Origin: Patescibacteria group bacterium | GTDB taxonomy: Bacteria; Patescibacteriota; Patescibacteriia; JAACEG01; JAGUWE01 | Reading direction: 5' to 3' | NCBI GenBank assembly: GCA_020062525.1 | Contig: JAGUWE010000038.1 | Span: forward strand, 1 to 7,743 | DNA: 7,743 nucleotides | Shown here: piece by piece, positions 1-5,481 of the stretch | Numbering within the stretch: position 1 is the stretch's first letter | How the letters are laid out: every line of letters starts with the position of its first letter | Notes under the pieces: model-generated | Told to the model about the DNA's origin: nothing | Databases searched by the model: none | What the model saw: only the letters and a program-made list of their open reading frames with translations | Program-made: the position numbers and the translations under genes

Positions 1-44
1 ATTTGTCAAAAAGAGAAATTTAAACTAAAATAAAGAAAAGATTT

Positions 45-1676
45 ATGTTTAGCTTAAAGGAAAAAATTAACTTTGACTGGCGGTTTTTGGTTTTGGCTAG
101 TTTTGCCATTGTTTTTTTCTTTGTTTATTCTTATCTGCCCTTGCAAGCGCCCGAGAAATTTGTTTCGCCGGACGAGACGGCTAATTTTGTTTTTATTAAA
201 AATTTAATAAAAGATGGAATACCTCGGATTTATGAGCCGCTTAACCGCGAGGTTGATAATTTAATTCATCCGCGCAGTATCAACGTTGCCGGCGATTATT
301 TGGTGCCGGGCGGTTTCTTAGGTTTAATTTTAATTTACGGATTACTCGGCAAGACGTTTGGTCTTGGCGTTGTTTCTTTTTTGACACCTCTTTTTGCCAT
401 TTTAGCAGTTTTATTTTTTTATTACCTGATTAAAAAAATTTTTAGCGCCGAGGTTGCCTTTTTTTCTGGTCTTTTTCTTTTAATTCATCCTGCTTGGTGG
501 TATTGGAGTAGCCAGACTTTGTCTAATAATGTTTTATTTGTTTCTTTAGTAATAATCGGCCTAACGATTTTAATTGTCAGAAAAAAGAAAAATGAATTAA
601 CTTTTGCTTTGGGGGGTTTATTTTTTAGTTTAGCGGTAGCAGTGAGAACTTCGGAAATAGTTTGGCTCACTTTTTTGCTTTTGACCCTGGCTTTAATTTT
701 TCGCAAACATCTTAGCTGGCGAAAGGTGTTTATTTTTATTTTTTTCTTTGTTTTGGTGATACTGCCAATTTTTTATTATAACCAGCTGTTATATCAGAGT
801 CCTTTTGCCAGCGGTTATTCGCAGCTTCAAGAAAATTTGTCATCGCCGCGCTTTTTTATTTCCAAAGTCCAGATTAAGCATTTCTTTTTTCCCTTTGAAG
901 TGGTGAGCGATAATTTTTTGAAAAATTTTTATAATTATTTTATCTCTCTTTTTTTCTTTTACTTTATTCTTTTTGTCTTGGGCTCATTGAATTTTATTTT
1001 TAAATTAAAAAGAGCGAGTAGTGCCCAGAAAATCTATTTCGTTTTTTTCGTGATCATTTCGTTATATTTAGTTGTCTATTATGGCAGTTGGAATTTTTAT
1101 GATAACTTAGATCCTGCCAAAGTTACGATCGGCACCTCTTATGTCCGCTATTGGCTGCCAATTTATATTTTTTCCCTGCCCTTTGTGGCCTTGATTTTTT
1201 TGGCCCTTTTAGCTATTTTTAAAAAGAGGTATTTAAAATTATTGATTGGCGGTTTAGCCGTTTTAATTTTATTTGTTTATTCAGCCAATTTGGTTTTTCC
1301 CACTGAAGAGGGTTTATTGAAAATTAAAGAGAATCTTTGGGATTATCAGGAAAAATTTGAGATTATTCAGCGGTTAACCGAATCTAATGCGGTTATTGTA
1401 GCTGATCGCAATGATAAAACAGTTTTTCCCGAGCGAAGAGTGGTAAGCTGTCTGATTGCCGATTGTCCAAAGTTTGAATCTTTACCAAAACTTATAGCGA
1501 AAGTTCCAGTTTATTATTATCCTTCATCACCCAATTTCAAGGCCGAAGAATTTAATCAGGAGATTTTGGTAAAATATAATTTAGAAATAGACGAGGGACA
1601 GGTAGTGAAAGATAGGGAGAGGATTTATCAATTTAAAATCAAATATCAAATATCAAATATCAAAAATGCAAATTAA
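45..1676 (+). CDS. Polytopic membrane glycosyltransferase, GT-C fold (GT39/ArnT/PMT-like)
   Basis: Probable integral-membrane glycosyltransferase that moves a sugar from a polyprenyl-phosphate donor to an acceptor on the outer face of the membrane. The 543-residue protein starts with a short charged segment and a first transmembrane helix (about residues 14-31). A D43-E44 pair follows in the first outer loop, where GT-C enzymes keep their catalytic or metal-binding acidic residues. Roughly ten more hydrophobic helices run to about residue 415, and a soluble C-terminal domain fills about 420-543. The ATG at 45 is the first start after an in-frame TAA at 21-23, and no clear Shine-Dalgarno precedes it. 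The last dozen residues (about 531-543, ending in KNAN) are encoded by an intergenic-type heptamer repeat that runs across the stop codon. Acceptor and donor cannot be read from the sequence. The fold class is fairly secure; the exact family is less so. Confidence 0.75.
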   Translation: MFSLKEKINFDWRFLVLASFAIVFFFVYSYLPLQAPEKFVSPDETANFVFIKNLIKDGIPRIYEPLNREVDNLIHPRSINVAGDYLVPGGFLGLILIYGLLGKTFGLGVVSFLTPLFAILAVLFFYYLIKKIFSAEVAFFSGLFLLIHPAWWYWSSQTLSNNVLFVSLVIIGLTILIVRKKKNELTFALGGLFFSLAVAVRTSEIVWLTFLLLTLALIFRKHLSWRKVFIFIFFFVLVILPIFYYNQLLYQSPFASGYSQLQENLSSPRFFISKVQIKHFFFPFEVVSDNFLKNFYNYFISLFFFYFILFVLGSLNFIFKLKRASSAQKIYFVFFVIISLYLVVYYGSWNFYDNLDPAKVTIGTSYVRYWLPIYIFSLPFVALIFLALLAIFKKRYLKLLIGGLAVLILFVYSANLVFPTEEGLLKIKENLWDYQEKFEIIQRLTESNAVIVADRNDKTVFPERRVVSCLIADCPKFESLPKLIAKVPVYYYPSSPNFKAEEFNQEILVKYNLEIDEGQVVKDRERIYQFKIKYQISNIKNAN

Positions 1677-1680
1677 AAAT
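1637..1680. repeat. Heptamer tandem repeat across the end of the glycosyltransferase gene
   Basis: AAATATC occurs three times in tandem at 1641-1661. A partial unit lies upstream, and an A-rich tail continues past the TAA at 1674-1676. The tail segment AAATTAAAAAT (1670-1680) is the exact reverse complement of ATTTTTAATTT at 1728-1738, just before the next gene, so the whole gap can fold back on itself. The repeat supplies the last codons of the upstream gene. Confidence 0.75.
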
Positions 1681-1692
1681 AAAAAATTTTTA

Positions 1693-1738
1693 AATTTTAC
1701 ATTGTCATTTTACATTTTGATTTTTACATTTTTAATTT
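1693..1738 (+). repeat. T-rich degenerate heptamer repeat abutting a start codon (copy A)
   Basis: From 1706 the sequence reads as 7-bp units CATTTTA, CATTTTG, ATTTTTA, CATTTTT and then AATTT, ending directly against the ATG at 1739. It is preceded by the octamer ATTGTCAT (1701-1708). By hand alignment it matches 3195-3240 at 41 of 46 positions, and that copy also leads into a start codon. No Shine-Dalgarno sequence is present. Its role is unknown. Confidence 0.75.
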
Positions 1739-2341
1739 ATGAAACAAGATAATCTAAAAAGATGGTATAAAATAATCAGAATAATTTTAATCATTGTTCC
1801 AACTTTGACCTTTCTTTGGCTGGTTAACAAAAATCTTGTTCCTTCTGGAAAACTTTCGGCAAATTATAATTTGCAAGAACTTTCTCCTTTTATCAGCCGA
1901 CTTTATCCGACCGGGAGAGTTTTAGGAGTTGAAAAAGATAAAGAAGGGCAATATTATCAGAGCATAATTATTGATCCGGTTTATTTTAAAGTTCATCTGC
2001 CAGTAAGTTTTCAAAAAGCCCATTTGATTTTAAAGTATCAAACTGATAAAGTTGATAATTTTCGTTTGGGCTATCAAGTTGGGCCGGGTTTTCAATATTA
2101 TTTTAAAAATGTTGTGCCGACTGAAAGAGAAGGTTTCTGGCAGGTGGCCGAGGTTGATTTTAATTTAGCTAACGCTTATATTAAAGATAATAAGTCAAGA
2201 TTCGCCCTTTCCTCGCCGTATTTAGATGAGCAGGGAGGAGAAATTAAAATTAATTCTATAGAGGTAGTTTTGGAAAAAGAGCCGTTGGGAATGAAGGATG
2301 TGCCAATTTTAATTAAGAAGTTTATTAAAAAGATTTTTTAA
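1739..2341 (+). CDS. Single-pass membrane-anchored protein with extracytoplasmic domain, unknown function
   Basis: I do not recognise the family. The 200-residue product has a basic N-terminus (K2, K7, R8, K11, R14) and one hydrophobic helix at about residues 12-29, which suggests an uncleaved signal anchor with the rest outside the cytoplasm. The outer domain (about 35-190) alternates short beta-like stretches, for example around I76-P88 (a PVYFKV segment) and V161-V177, which suggests a beta-sandwich. The C-terminus is basic and amphipathic. There is no catalytic motif that I can name. It lies 62 bp after the GT-C glycosyltransferase and 67 bp before a small membrane protein, so it may assist glycan transfer or bind the glycan, but only its position supports that. 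The ATG abuts a T-rich heptamer repeat and has no Shine-Dalgarno sequence. Confidence 0.7.
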   Translation: MKQDNLKRWYKIIRIILIIVPTLTFLWLVNKNLVPSGKLSANYNLQELSPFISRLYPTGRVLGVEKDKEGQYYQSIIIDPVYFKVHLPVSFQKAHLILKYQTDKVDNFRLGYQVGPGFQYYFKNVVPTEREGFWQVAEVDFNLANAYIKDNKSRFALSSPYLDEQGGEIKINSIEVVLEKEPLGMKDVPILIKKFIKKIF

Positions 2342-2342
2342 T

Positions 2343-2399
2343 ATTGTCATCCCGGACTTGATCCGGGATCTGGATTCCCGTTTTCACAGGAATGACAAT
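2343..2399. repeat. 57-bp palindromic repeat element with 8-bp terminal inverted repeats (element 1)
   Basis: The element begins one base after the upstream TAA. Its ends are ATTGTCAT (2343-2350) and the exact inverse ATGACAAT (2392-2399). Inside lie a hairpin, CCCGGA (2351-2356) with TCCGGG (2362-2367), and a weaker one formed by ATTCC and GGAAT. It resembles the GC-rich intergenic palindromes (motifs like ATTCCCG...CGGGAAT and CCGGATCAAGTCCGG) found dispersed in several bacterial groups. It is much more GC-rich than its surroundings. One reading frame through it gives a misleading protein-like extension of the next gene. Confidence 0.85.
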
Positions 2400-2408
2400 G
2401 TTAGCGTT

Positions 2409-2630
2409 ATGTTTAAAGATACCGAACAAAAAAATTTAATCAAACATTTTACTTTAGAAATTATTGACGATATTTTTAAGATTTCAGCCGCCACCTTTTT
2501 GGTTTTTGCTTTGTTTGAGCTTTGGCGCCCGGGTTTTGCGGTTAATTATCTTAATATGAACATGATTTTAGGATTGGTTTTGGCAAGCGGGATGGTAAGT
2601 TTAATTTTTAAAGATAATAAGTATGATTAA
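2409..2630 (+). CDS. Small two-helix membrane protein, unknown function
   Basis: This 73-residue protein has a charged N-terminus, a hydrophobic segment at about 25-38, a short loop with W39-R40-P41-G42, a second hydrophobic segment at about 50-67 and a charged tail. I cannot name a function. The ATG at 2409 is preferred over an in-frame TTG at 2358, because the extra 17 codons lie almost entirely in the palindromic repeat element at 2343-2399. An AGGA at 2388-2391 is too far away (17 nt) to be a convincing ribosome site. The stop overlaps the start of the RmlC-like gene by 8 nt (2623-2630), which suggests translational coupling. Its place between a membrane glycosyltransferase module and sugar-nucleotide genes hints at envelope work, by position only. 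Confidence 0.65.
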   Translation: MFKDTEQKNLIKHFTLEIIDDIFKISAATFLVFALFELWRPGFAVNYLNMNMILGLVLASGMVSLIFKDNKYD

Positions 2631-3075
2631 CGGCGTAATAATAAAACAATTAAACAAAAATAAAGACCAGCGAGGGTGGCTGGCTGAAATTTATCGTTCT
2701 GATGAAATCAGCTATCAACCACAGATGAGTTATGTTTCGGTAACTAAACCTGGTGTTGTTCGCGGGCCGCATGAACATAAAGAACAAGCTGATTTTTTTG
2801 TTTTTTTAGGGCCGGGCAAATTTCGACTTTATCTTTGGGATAATCGGCCAGATTCCCCAACTTATCAAAAACAAGAAATTATTGAAGCTGGCGAAGATAA
2901 CCCAATGGCAATTTTAGTACCGCCAGGTCTAGTCCATGGTTATAAATGTATTTCTGATGTCTCTGGCTATTGCATCAACTTGCCAGACAAACTTTACAAA
3001 GGCAAAGGCAAAAAAGAAGAGGTTGATGAAGTAAGGTGGGAAAATGATCCAGAGTCGCCTTATAAAATAGGGTAA
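2623..3075 (+). CDS. RmlC-like cupin, dTDP-4-dehydrorhamnose 3,5-epimerase family
   Basis: Cytoplasmic cupin of 150 residues, shorter than classical RmlC (about 180). Family signs are DQRGWLAEIYR near the N-terminus (15-25), R47-G-x-H50 (the position of the RmlC catalytic histidine), SPTY at 78-81, VPPGLVHGY at 99-107 and the closing R138-W-x-x-D-P. RmlC inverts C3 and C5 of the RmlB product to give the RmlD substrate, so this protein could fill that step here. By hand alignment, the lysine of the canonical QxK motif is D57 and the catalytic tyrosine position falls near I118. The H50-E-H52-K53 cluster resembles sugar 3,4-ketoisomerases of the QdtA/FdtA type as well. It may therefore be an epimerase variant or a related isomerase. 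The start overlaps the preceding gene by 8 nt. Confidence 0.8.
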   Translation: MINGVIIKQLNKNKDQRGWLAEIYRSDEISYQPQMSYVSVTKPGVVRGPHEHKEQADFFVFLGPGKFRLYLWDNRPDSPTYQKQEIIEAGEDNPMAILVPPGLVHGYKCISDVSGYCINLPDKLYKGKGKKEEVDEVRWENDPESPYKIG

Positions 3076-3090
3076 ATTTCATTTAATTAA

Positions 3091-3111
3091 GTCAAAAGTC
3101 AAAATTCAAAG
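3091..3111. repeat. Heptamer tandem repeat downstream of the RmlC-like gene
   Basis: GTCAAAA occurs twice (3091-3097 and 3098-3104), followed by the degenerate unit TTCAAAG (3105-3111), 15 bp after the stop codon. The A-rich units are roughly complementary to the T-rich CATTTTG heptamers at 3208-3235 across the same gap, so the gap could form a long imperfect hairpin. Confidence 0.65.
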
Positions 3112-3130
3112 GTTAAAAAGTGACAACATT

Positions 3131-3181
3131 ATTGTCATCTTCCGGGTCTAAGAGATACTGAAACAAGTTCAGCATGACAAT
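3131..3181. repeat. 51-bp palindromic repeat element with 8-bp terminal inverted repeats (element 2)
   Basis: The ends are ATTGTCAT (3131-3138) and ATGACAAT (3174-3181), identical to those of the element at 2343-2399, but the interior differs. It contains the hairpin CTGAA (3158-3162) with TTCAG (3168-3172) and a CCGGGTC stretch. A TGACAA just outside (3121-3126) also pairs with TTGTCA (3132-3137), giving a nested inverted repeat. The interior resembles the dispersed CTGAAACAAGTTCAGnATGACA type of bacterial intergenic repeat. It may be a non-autonomous MITE-like element; no target-site duplication was established. Confidence 0.8.
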
Positions 3182-3194
3182 TTAATTAATTTTG

Positions 3195-3242
3195 AATTTT
3201 GTATTGTCATTTTGCATTTTGATTTTTGCATTTTGAATTTTT
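3195..3242 (+). repeat. T-rich heptamer repeat abutting the HIT gene start (copy B)
   Basis: From 3208 the sequence is an unbroken series of 7-bp units: CATTTTG, CATTTTG, ATTTTTG, CATTTTG, AATTTTT. The last base is 3242 and the ATG is at 3243. The octamer ATTGTCAT (3203-3210) precedes and overlaps it. It aligns with copy A at 1693-1738 with five mismatches over 46 positions. No Shine-Dalgarno sequence is visible. Confidence 0.75.
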
Positions 3243-3638
3243 ATGGATTGTATTTTTTGTAAAATTGTGGCGGGCGAGATTCCCAGCCACAAAGTTTATG
3301 AGGACGACAATTATTTTGCCTTTTTGGATATTAGGCCCCTAAATCCAGGCCATACTTTAGTCATTCCAAAAAAACATTATCACTGGATTTGGGATGTGGA
3401 AGACATTGGTGGCTATTATCAAGTGATACAAAAAATTGCCAAAACTTTAAAAAAAAGTTTTGCAACTGACTACATTGTTTCTTTAGTTTTTGGCGAAGAG
3501 GTGCCGCACGCTCATGTTTGGTTGGTGCCAAGATTGCCCAACGACGGCCACGGCGGAGCAATCAGATTGGATAATGTTAAAGAAGTTAGCAAAGAAGAAA
3601 TGGTAGAAATTGCGGAAAAGATAAAAAATAATATATAA
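3243..3638 (+). CDS. HIT (histidine triad) family nucleotide hydrolase/transferase, variant triad
   Basis: The 131-residue protein has the normal length and order of a HINT/Fhit-type HIT protein. It has C3-x-x-C6 (MDCIFCKI), often part of a zinc site, then a GEIP turn, LDIRPLNPGHTLVIPKKH (28-45) with H37, and the triad region V87-P-H-A-H-V-W-L-V-P-R97. HIT proteins bind nucleotides and attack the alpha-phosphate through the middle histidine, present here as H91. H89 is also present, but the third triad position, normally His, is W93. Activity may be altered or the residue compensated; GalT-type relatives carry Gln at this position. The gene stands between the RmlC-like gene and rmlB, with repeat-rich gaps on both sides (167 and 130 bp), so it may not belong to one tight operon. 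Substrate is unknown. Family call is firm. Confidence 0.9.
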   Translation: MDCIFCKIVAGEIPSHKVYEDDNYFAFLDIRPLNPGHTLVIPKKHYHWIWDVEDIGGYYQVIQKIAKTLKKSFATDYIVSLVFGEEVPHAHVWLVPRLPNDGHGGAIRLDNVKEVSKEEMVEIAEKIKNNI

Positions 3639-3639
3639 T

Positions 3640-3660
3640 TTTCTAATTTCTAATTTTTAA
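3640..3660. repeat. Heptamer tandem repeat downstream of the HIT gene
   Basis: TTTCTAA occurs twice (3640-3646 and 3647-3653), followed by TTTTTAA (3654-3660). It starts one base after the HIT stop codon. This is another 7-bp-period array in a gap, placed at the 3' end of a gene like those at 1641-1661 and 3091-3111. Confidence 0.65.
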
Positions 3661-3680
3661 ATATTTAGAAGAATGAAATA

Positions 3681-3732
3681 GCAAGCTTTAGCTTGCGTTC
3701 AACCAAGGACCAAGGAGCAAACTAAAGTTTGC
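3681..3732. repeat. Twin 16-bp hairpins flanking a 7-bp direct repeat, upstream of rmlB
   Basis: The first hairpin is GCAAGCT (3681-3687) with AGCTTGC (3690-3696). The second is GCAAACT (3717-3723) with AGTTTGC (3726-3732). They differ in one stem pair, G-C in the first and A-T in the second, with both sides changed, so pairing is kept. Between them CCAAGGA is duplicated in tandem (3703-3709 and 3710-3716). This fills most of the 130-bp gap before rmlB. It is not followed by a T-run, so it is not an obvious terminator. Function unknown. Confidence 0.75.
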
Positions 3733-3768
3733 TAATCCAAGAATTTTAAAATTACAAAATTAAAAATT

Positions 3769-4779
3769 ATGACTAAACTCCTTATTACTGGCGGCGCTGG
3801 TTTCATCGGCTCCAATTTTATCCATTATATTCTCAAAAAATACCCGGATTATGAGATTGTCAATCTGGATGCTTTGACTTATGCTGGCAATTTAGAAAAT
3901 TTAAAAGACATAGAAGAGAATGTGAACTATAAATTCGTTAAAGGTGATATTTGCGATATAAATATTGTCAGCGATTTAGTAAAAGACGTTGACTTGATAG
4001 TTCATTTTGCCGCTGAATCGCACGTTGATCGTTCCATAATGGATAGCGGAGATTTTATTAGAACCAATGTTGAAGGCGCAAGAGTCTTGTTGGACGCGGC
4101 TAAAAATAACGGCTTGATTAGATTTCACTATATTTCTACTGATGAAGTTTTTGGCGCGCTGGGACCGGATGATCTAAAATTTAATGAAAAAACTCCTTAC
4201 GATCCGCGTAACCCTTATAGCGCTTCCAAGGCGGCGGCTGAACATTTAGTTCGAGCTTATTTTCACACCCATCAATTGCCAATTACTATTTCCAATTGCA
4301 CAAATAATTACGGGTCATACCAGTTTCCGGAAAAACTTATTCCATTATTTATCACTAATTTAATGGAAAATAAAAAAGTTCCGGTTTACGGCGAAGGAAA
4401 AAATATTCGCGACTGGATTTACGTTGATGATCATAATGCTGGCGTGGAAGCGATTATTAAAAAAGGAAAAATCGGCGAAACTTACTGTCTAGGCGGAGGC
4501 AATGAAATTGCCAATATAGAAATAACCAGAATGATTCTTGAAAAAATGGGAATGGGCGAGGATATGATTGAATACGTGCCTGACAGAAAGGGACATGACT
4601 TTCGCTACGCGATGGACTGCTCAAAAGCAAAAAAAGAACTTGGTTGGGAGCCGAAAATGAATTTCGATGAGGGGCTTTATAAAACAATAGAATGGTATAA
4701 AAACAATAAAGATTGGTGGAGAAGAATTAAAAGCGGGGAATACAAAGAATATTATCAAAAACAATATCATGAAAGATAA
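3769..4779 (+). CDS. rmlB: dTDP-glucose 4,6-dehydratase (RmlB)
   Basis: Cytoplasmic extended-SDR enzyme that converts dTDP-glucose to dTDP-4-keto-6-deoxyglucose with bound NAD, the second step of dTDP-L-rhamnose synthesis and the branch point to other 6-deoxy sugars. At 336 residues it is full length. Visible motifs in order are G8-G-A-G11-F-I-G14 (NAD-binding), HFAAESHVDRS (79-89), the catalytic T124-D125-E126, Y150-x3-K154, the NCTNNYGSYQFPEKLIP substrate region, VYGEGKNIRDWIYVDDH and the DRKGHDFRYAMD segment near the C-terminus. All key residues are present. The start follows an AT-rich stretch with no Shine-Dalgarno sequence. The end overlaps the TIM-barrel gene by 11 nt, so the two are very likely translated together. 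Confidence 0.96.
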   Translation: MTKLLITGGAGFIGSNFIHYILKKYPDYEIVNLDALTYAGNLENLKDIEENVNYKFVKGDICDINIVSDLVKDVDLIVHFAAESHVDRSIMDSGDFIRTNVEGARVLLDAAKNNGLIRFHYISTDEVFGALGPDDLKFNEKTPYDPRNPYSASKAAAEHLVRAYFHTHQLPITISNCTNNYGSYQFPEKLIPLFITNLMENKKVPVYGEGKNIRDWIYVDDHNAGVEAIIKKGKIGETYCLGGGNEIANIEITRMILEKMGMGEDMIEYVPDRKGHDFRYAMDCSKAKKELGWEPKMNFDEGLYKTIEWYKNNKDWWRRIKSGEYKEYYQKQYHER

Positions 4780-5473
4780 AAAAATTTTATTAGGTCTGAC
4801 AACTACTTCTCGTTCTAATTGGCGAGAAAAAATAAAAGAAATAAAATTTTATAATATTCAAGAGATAGCTCTATTCCCAACAGTTTTGTCGCCGGAAGAA
4901 AGAAAAAAATTATACCGATTGTTAGAAAAAAGTCCAATTGAAAGAATTTCCCATGTTCATTTGCGCAATGATATGGAACTTTGGGAGTTGGATTATTTTG
5001 TTGAAAAATATCAAACTCAGGTCTTTAATATCCATCCAGAAAAAAGTCATCCACCATTTTTTGATTATTCAAAGTATGCTTCAAGGATTTATATTGAAAA
5101 TGTTAAAGAAATACCAACGATTGAAGAATTAAAAAAATGTGGAGGACTCTGCCTTGATTTAACCCATTGGGAAAAATTTTCTCAATTGAAAGGCAAAGAA
5201 TACAATGAAAAAATACTTAAATTAATAGGAAGATTTCAAATTGGTTGCTGTCATATTTCAGCGATCAGAAACATTTCTTGTAAAATCCCTTTTTTTAAAA
5301 AGTTGGTTTTAAAAAACCACACTCATTTTTTAAAGAAACTCAGTGATTTGGATTATATACAAAAATATTTTGATTATTTACCAGAAATTATTAGCATTGA
5401 GTTAGAAAATTCTTTTAGGGAGCAACTCAAGGTCAAAGAATATTTAGAAAAGATTATAAATAATCAAGGTTAG
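4769..5473 (+). CDS. Putative xylose-isomerase-like / AP-endonuclease-2-type TIM-barrel protein
   Basis: No exact family is recognised. The 234-residue sequence reads like a compact sugar-phosphate isomerase/epimerase-type TIM barrel. Short hydrophobic strands each end in a candidate metal ligand: ISHVHLR (H62, H64), FNIHPE (H89), IYIENV (E110), LCLDLTHW (D130, H133), GCCHIS (H162), H184-T-H186 and ISIELEN (E211 or E213). The order E, DxxH, H, xxH, E parallels the metal sites of endonuclease IV and its isomerase relatives. It is somewhat short for the superfamily (about 250-290). It starts inside the last codons of rmlB (11-nt overlap) and ends 8 nt before rmlD, so it is embedded in the dTDP-sugar operon and should act on a sugar or sugar-nucleotide in the cytoplasm. 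It looks more A-rich than rmlB. Fold moderately likely; reaction unknown. Confidence 0.65.
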   Translation: MKDKKILLGLTTTSRSNWREKIKEIKFYNIQEIALFPTVLSPEERKKLYRLLEKSPIERISHVHLRNDMELWELDYFVEKYQTQVFNIHPEKSHPPFFDYSKYASRIYIENVKEIPTIEELKKCGGLCLDLTHWEKFSQLKGKEYNEKILKLIGRFQIGCCHISAIRNISCKIPFFKKLVLKNHTHFLKKLSDLDYIQKYFDYLPEIISIELENSFREQLKVKEYLEKIINNQG

Positions 5474-5481
5474 CAAATATT

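Noticed and set aside
485..706. Antisense open frames within genes (also near 3361-3561, 4457-4687 and 6959-7165)
   Set aside because: They are low-complexity mirror frames of well-supported plus-strand genes; the one ending at 7165 even begins inside the terminator palindrome.
2358..2408. TTG start extending the small membrane protein by 17 residues
   Set aside because: The extension is encoded mainly by the palindromic repeat at 2343-2399, and an ATG at 2409 gives a coherent two-helix protein.
3640..3732. A CRISPR-like array in the gap before rmlB
   Set aside because: Repeats are 7 and 16 bp, spacers are not uniform and no cas gene is nearby.
4938..5132. A 64-codon plus-strand open frame inside the TIM-barrel gene
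   Set aside because: It lies wholly within a better-supported gene in another frame and shows no motif or ribosome site.
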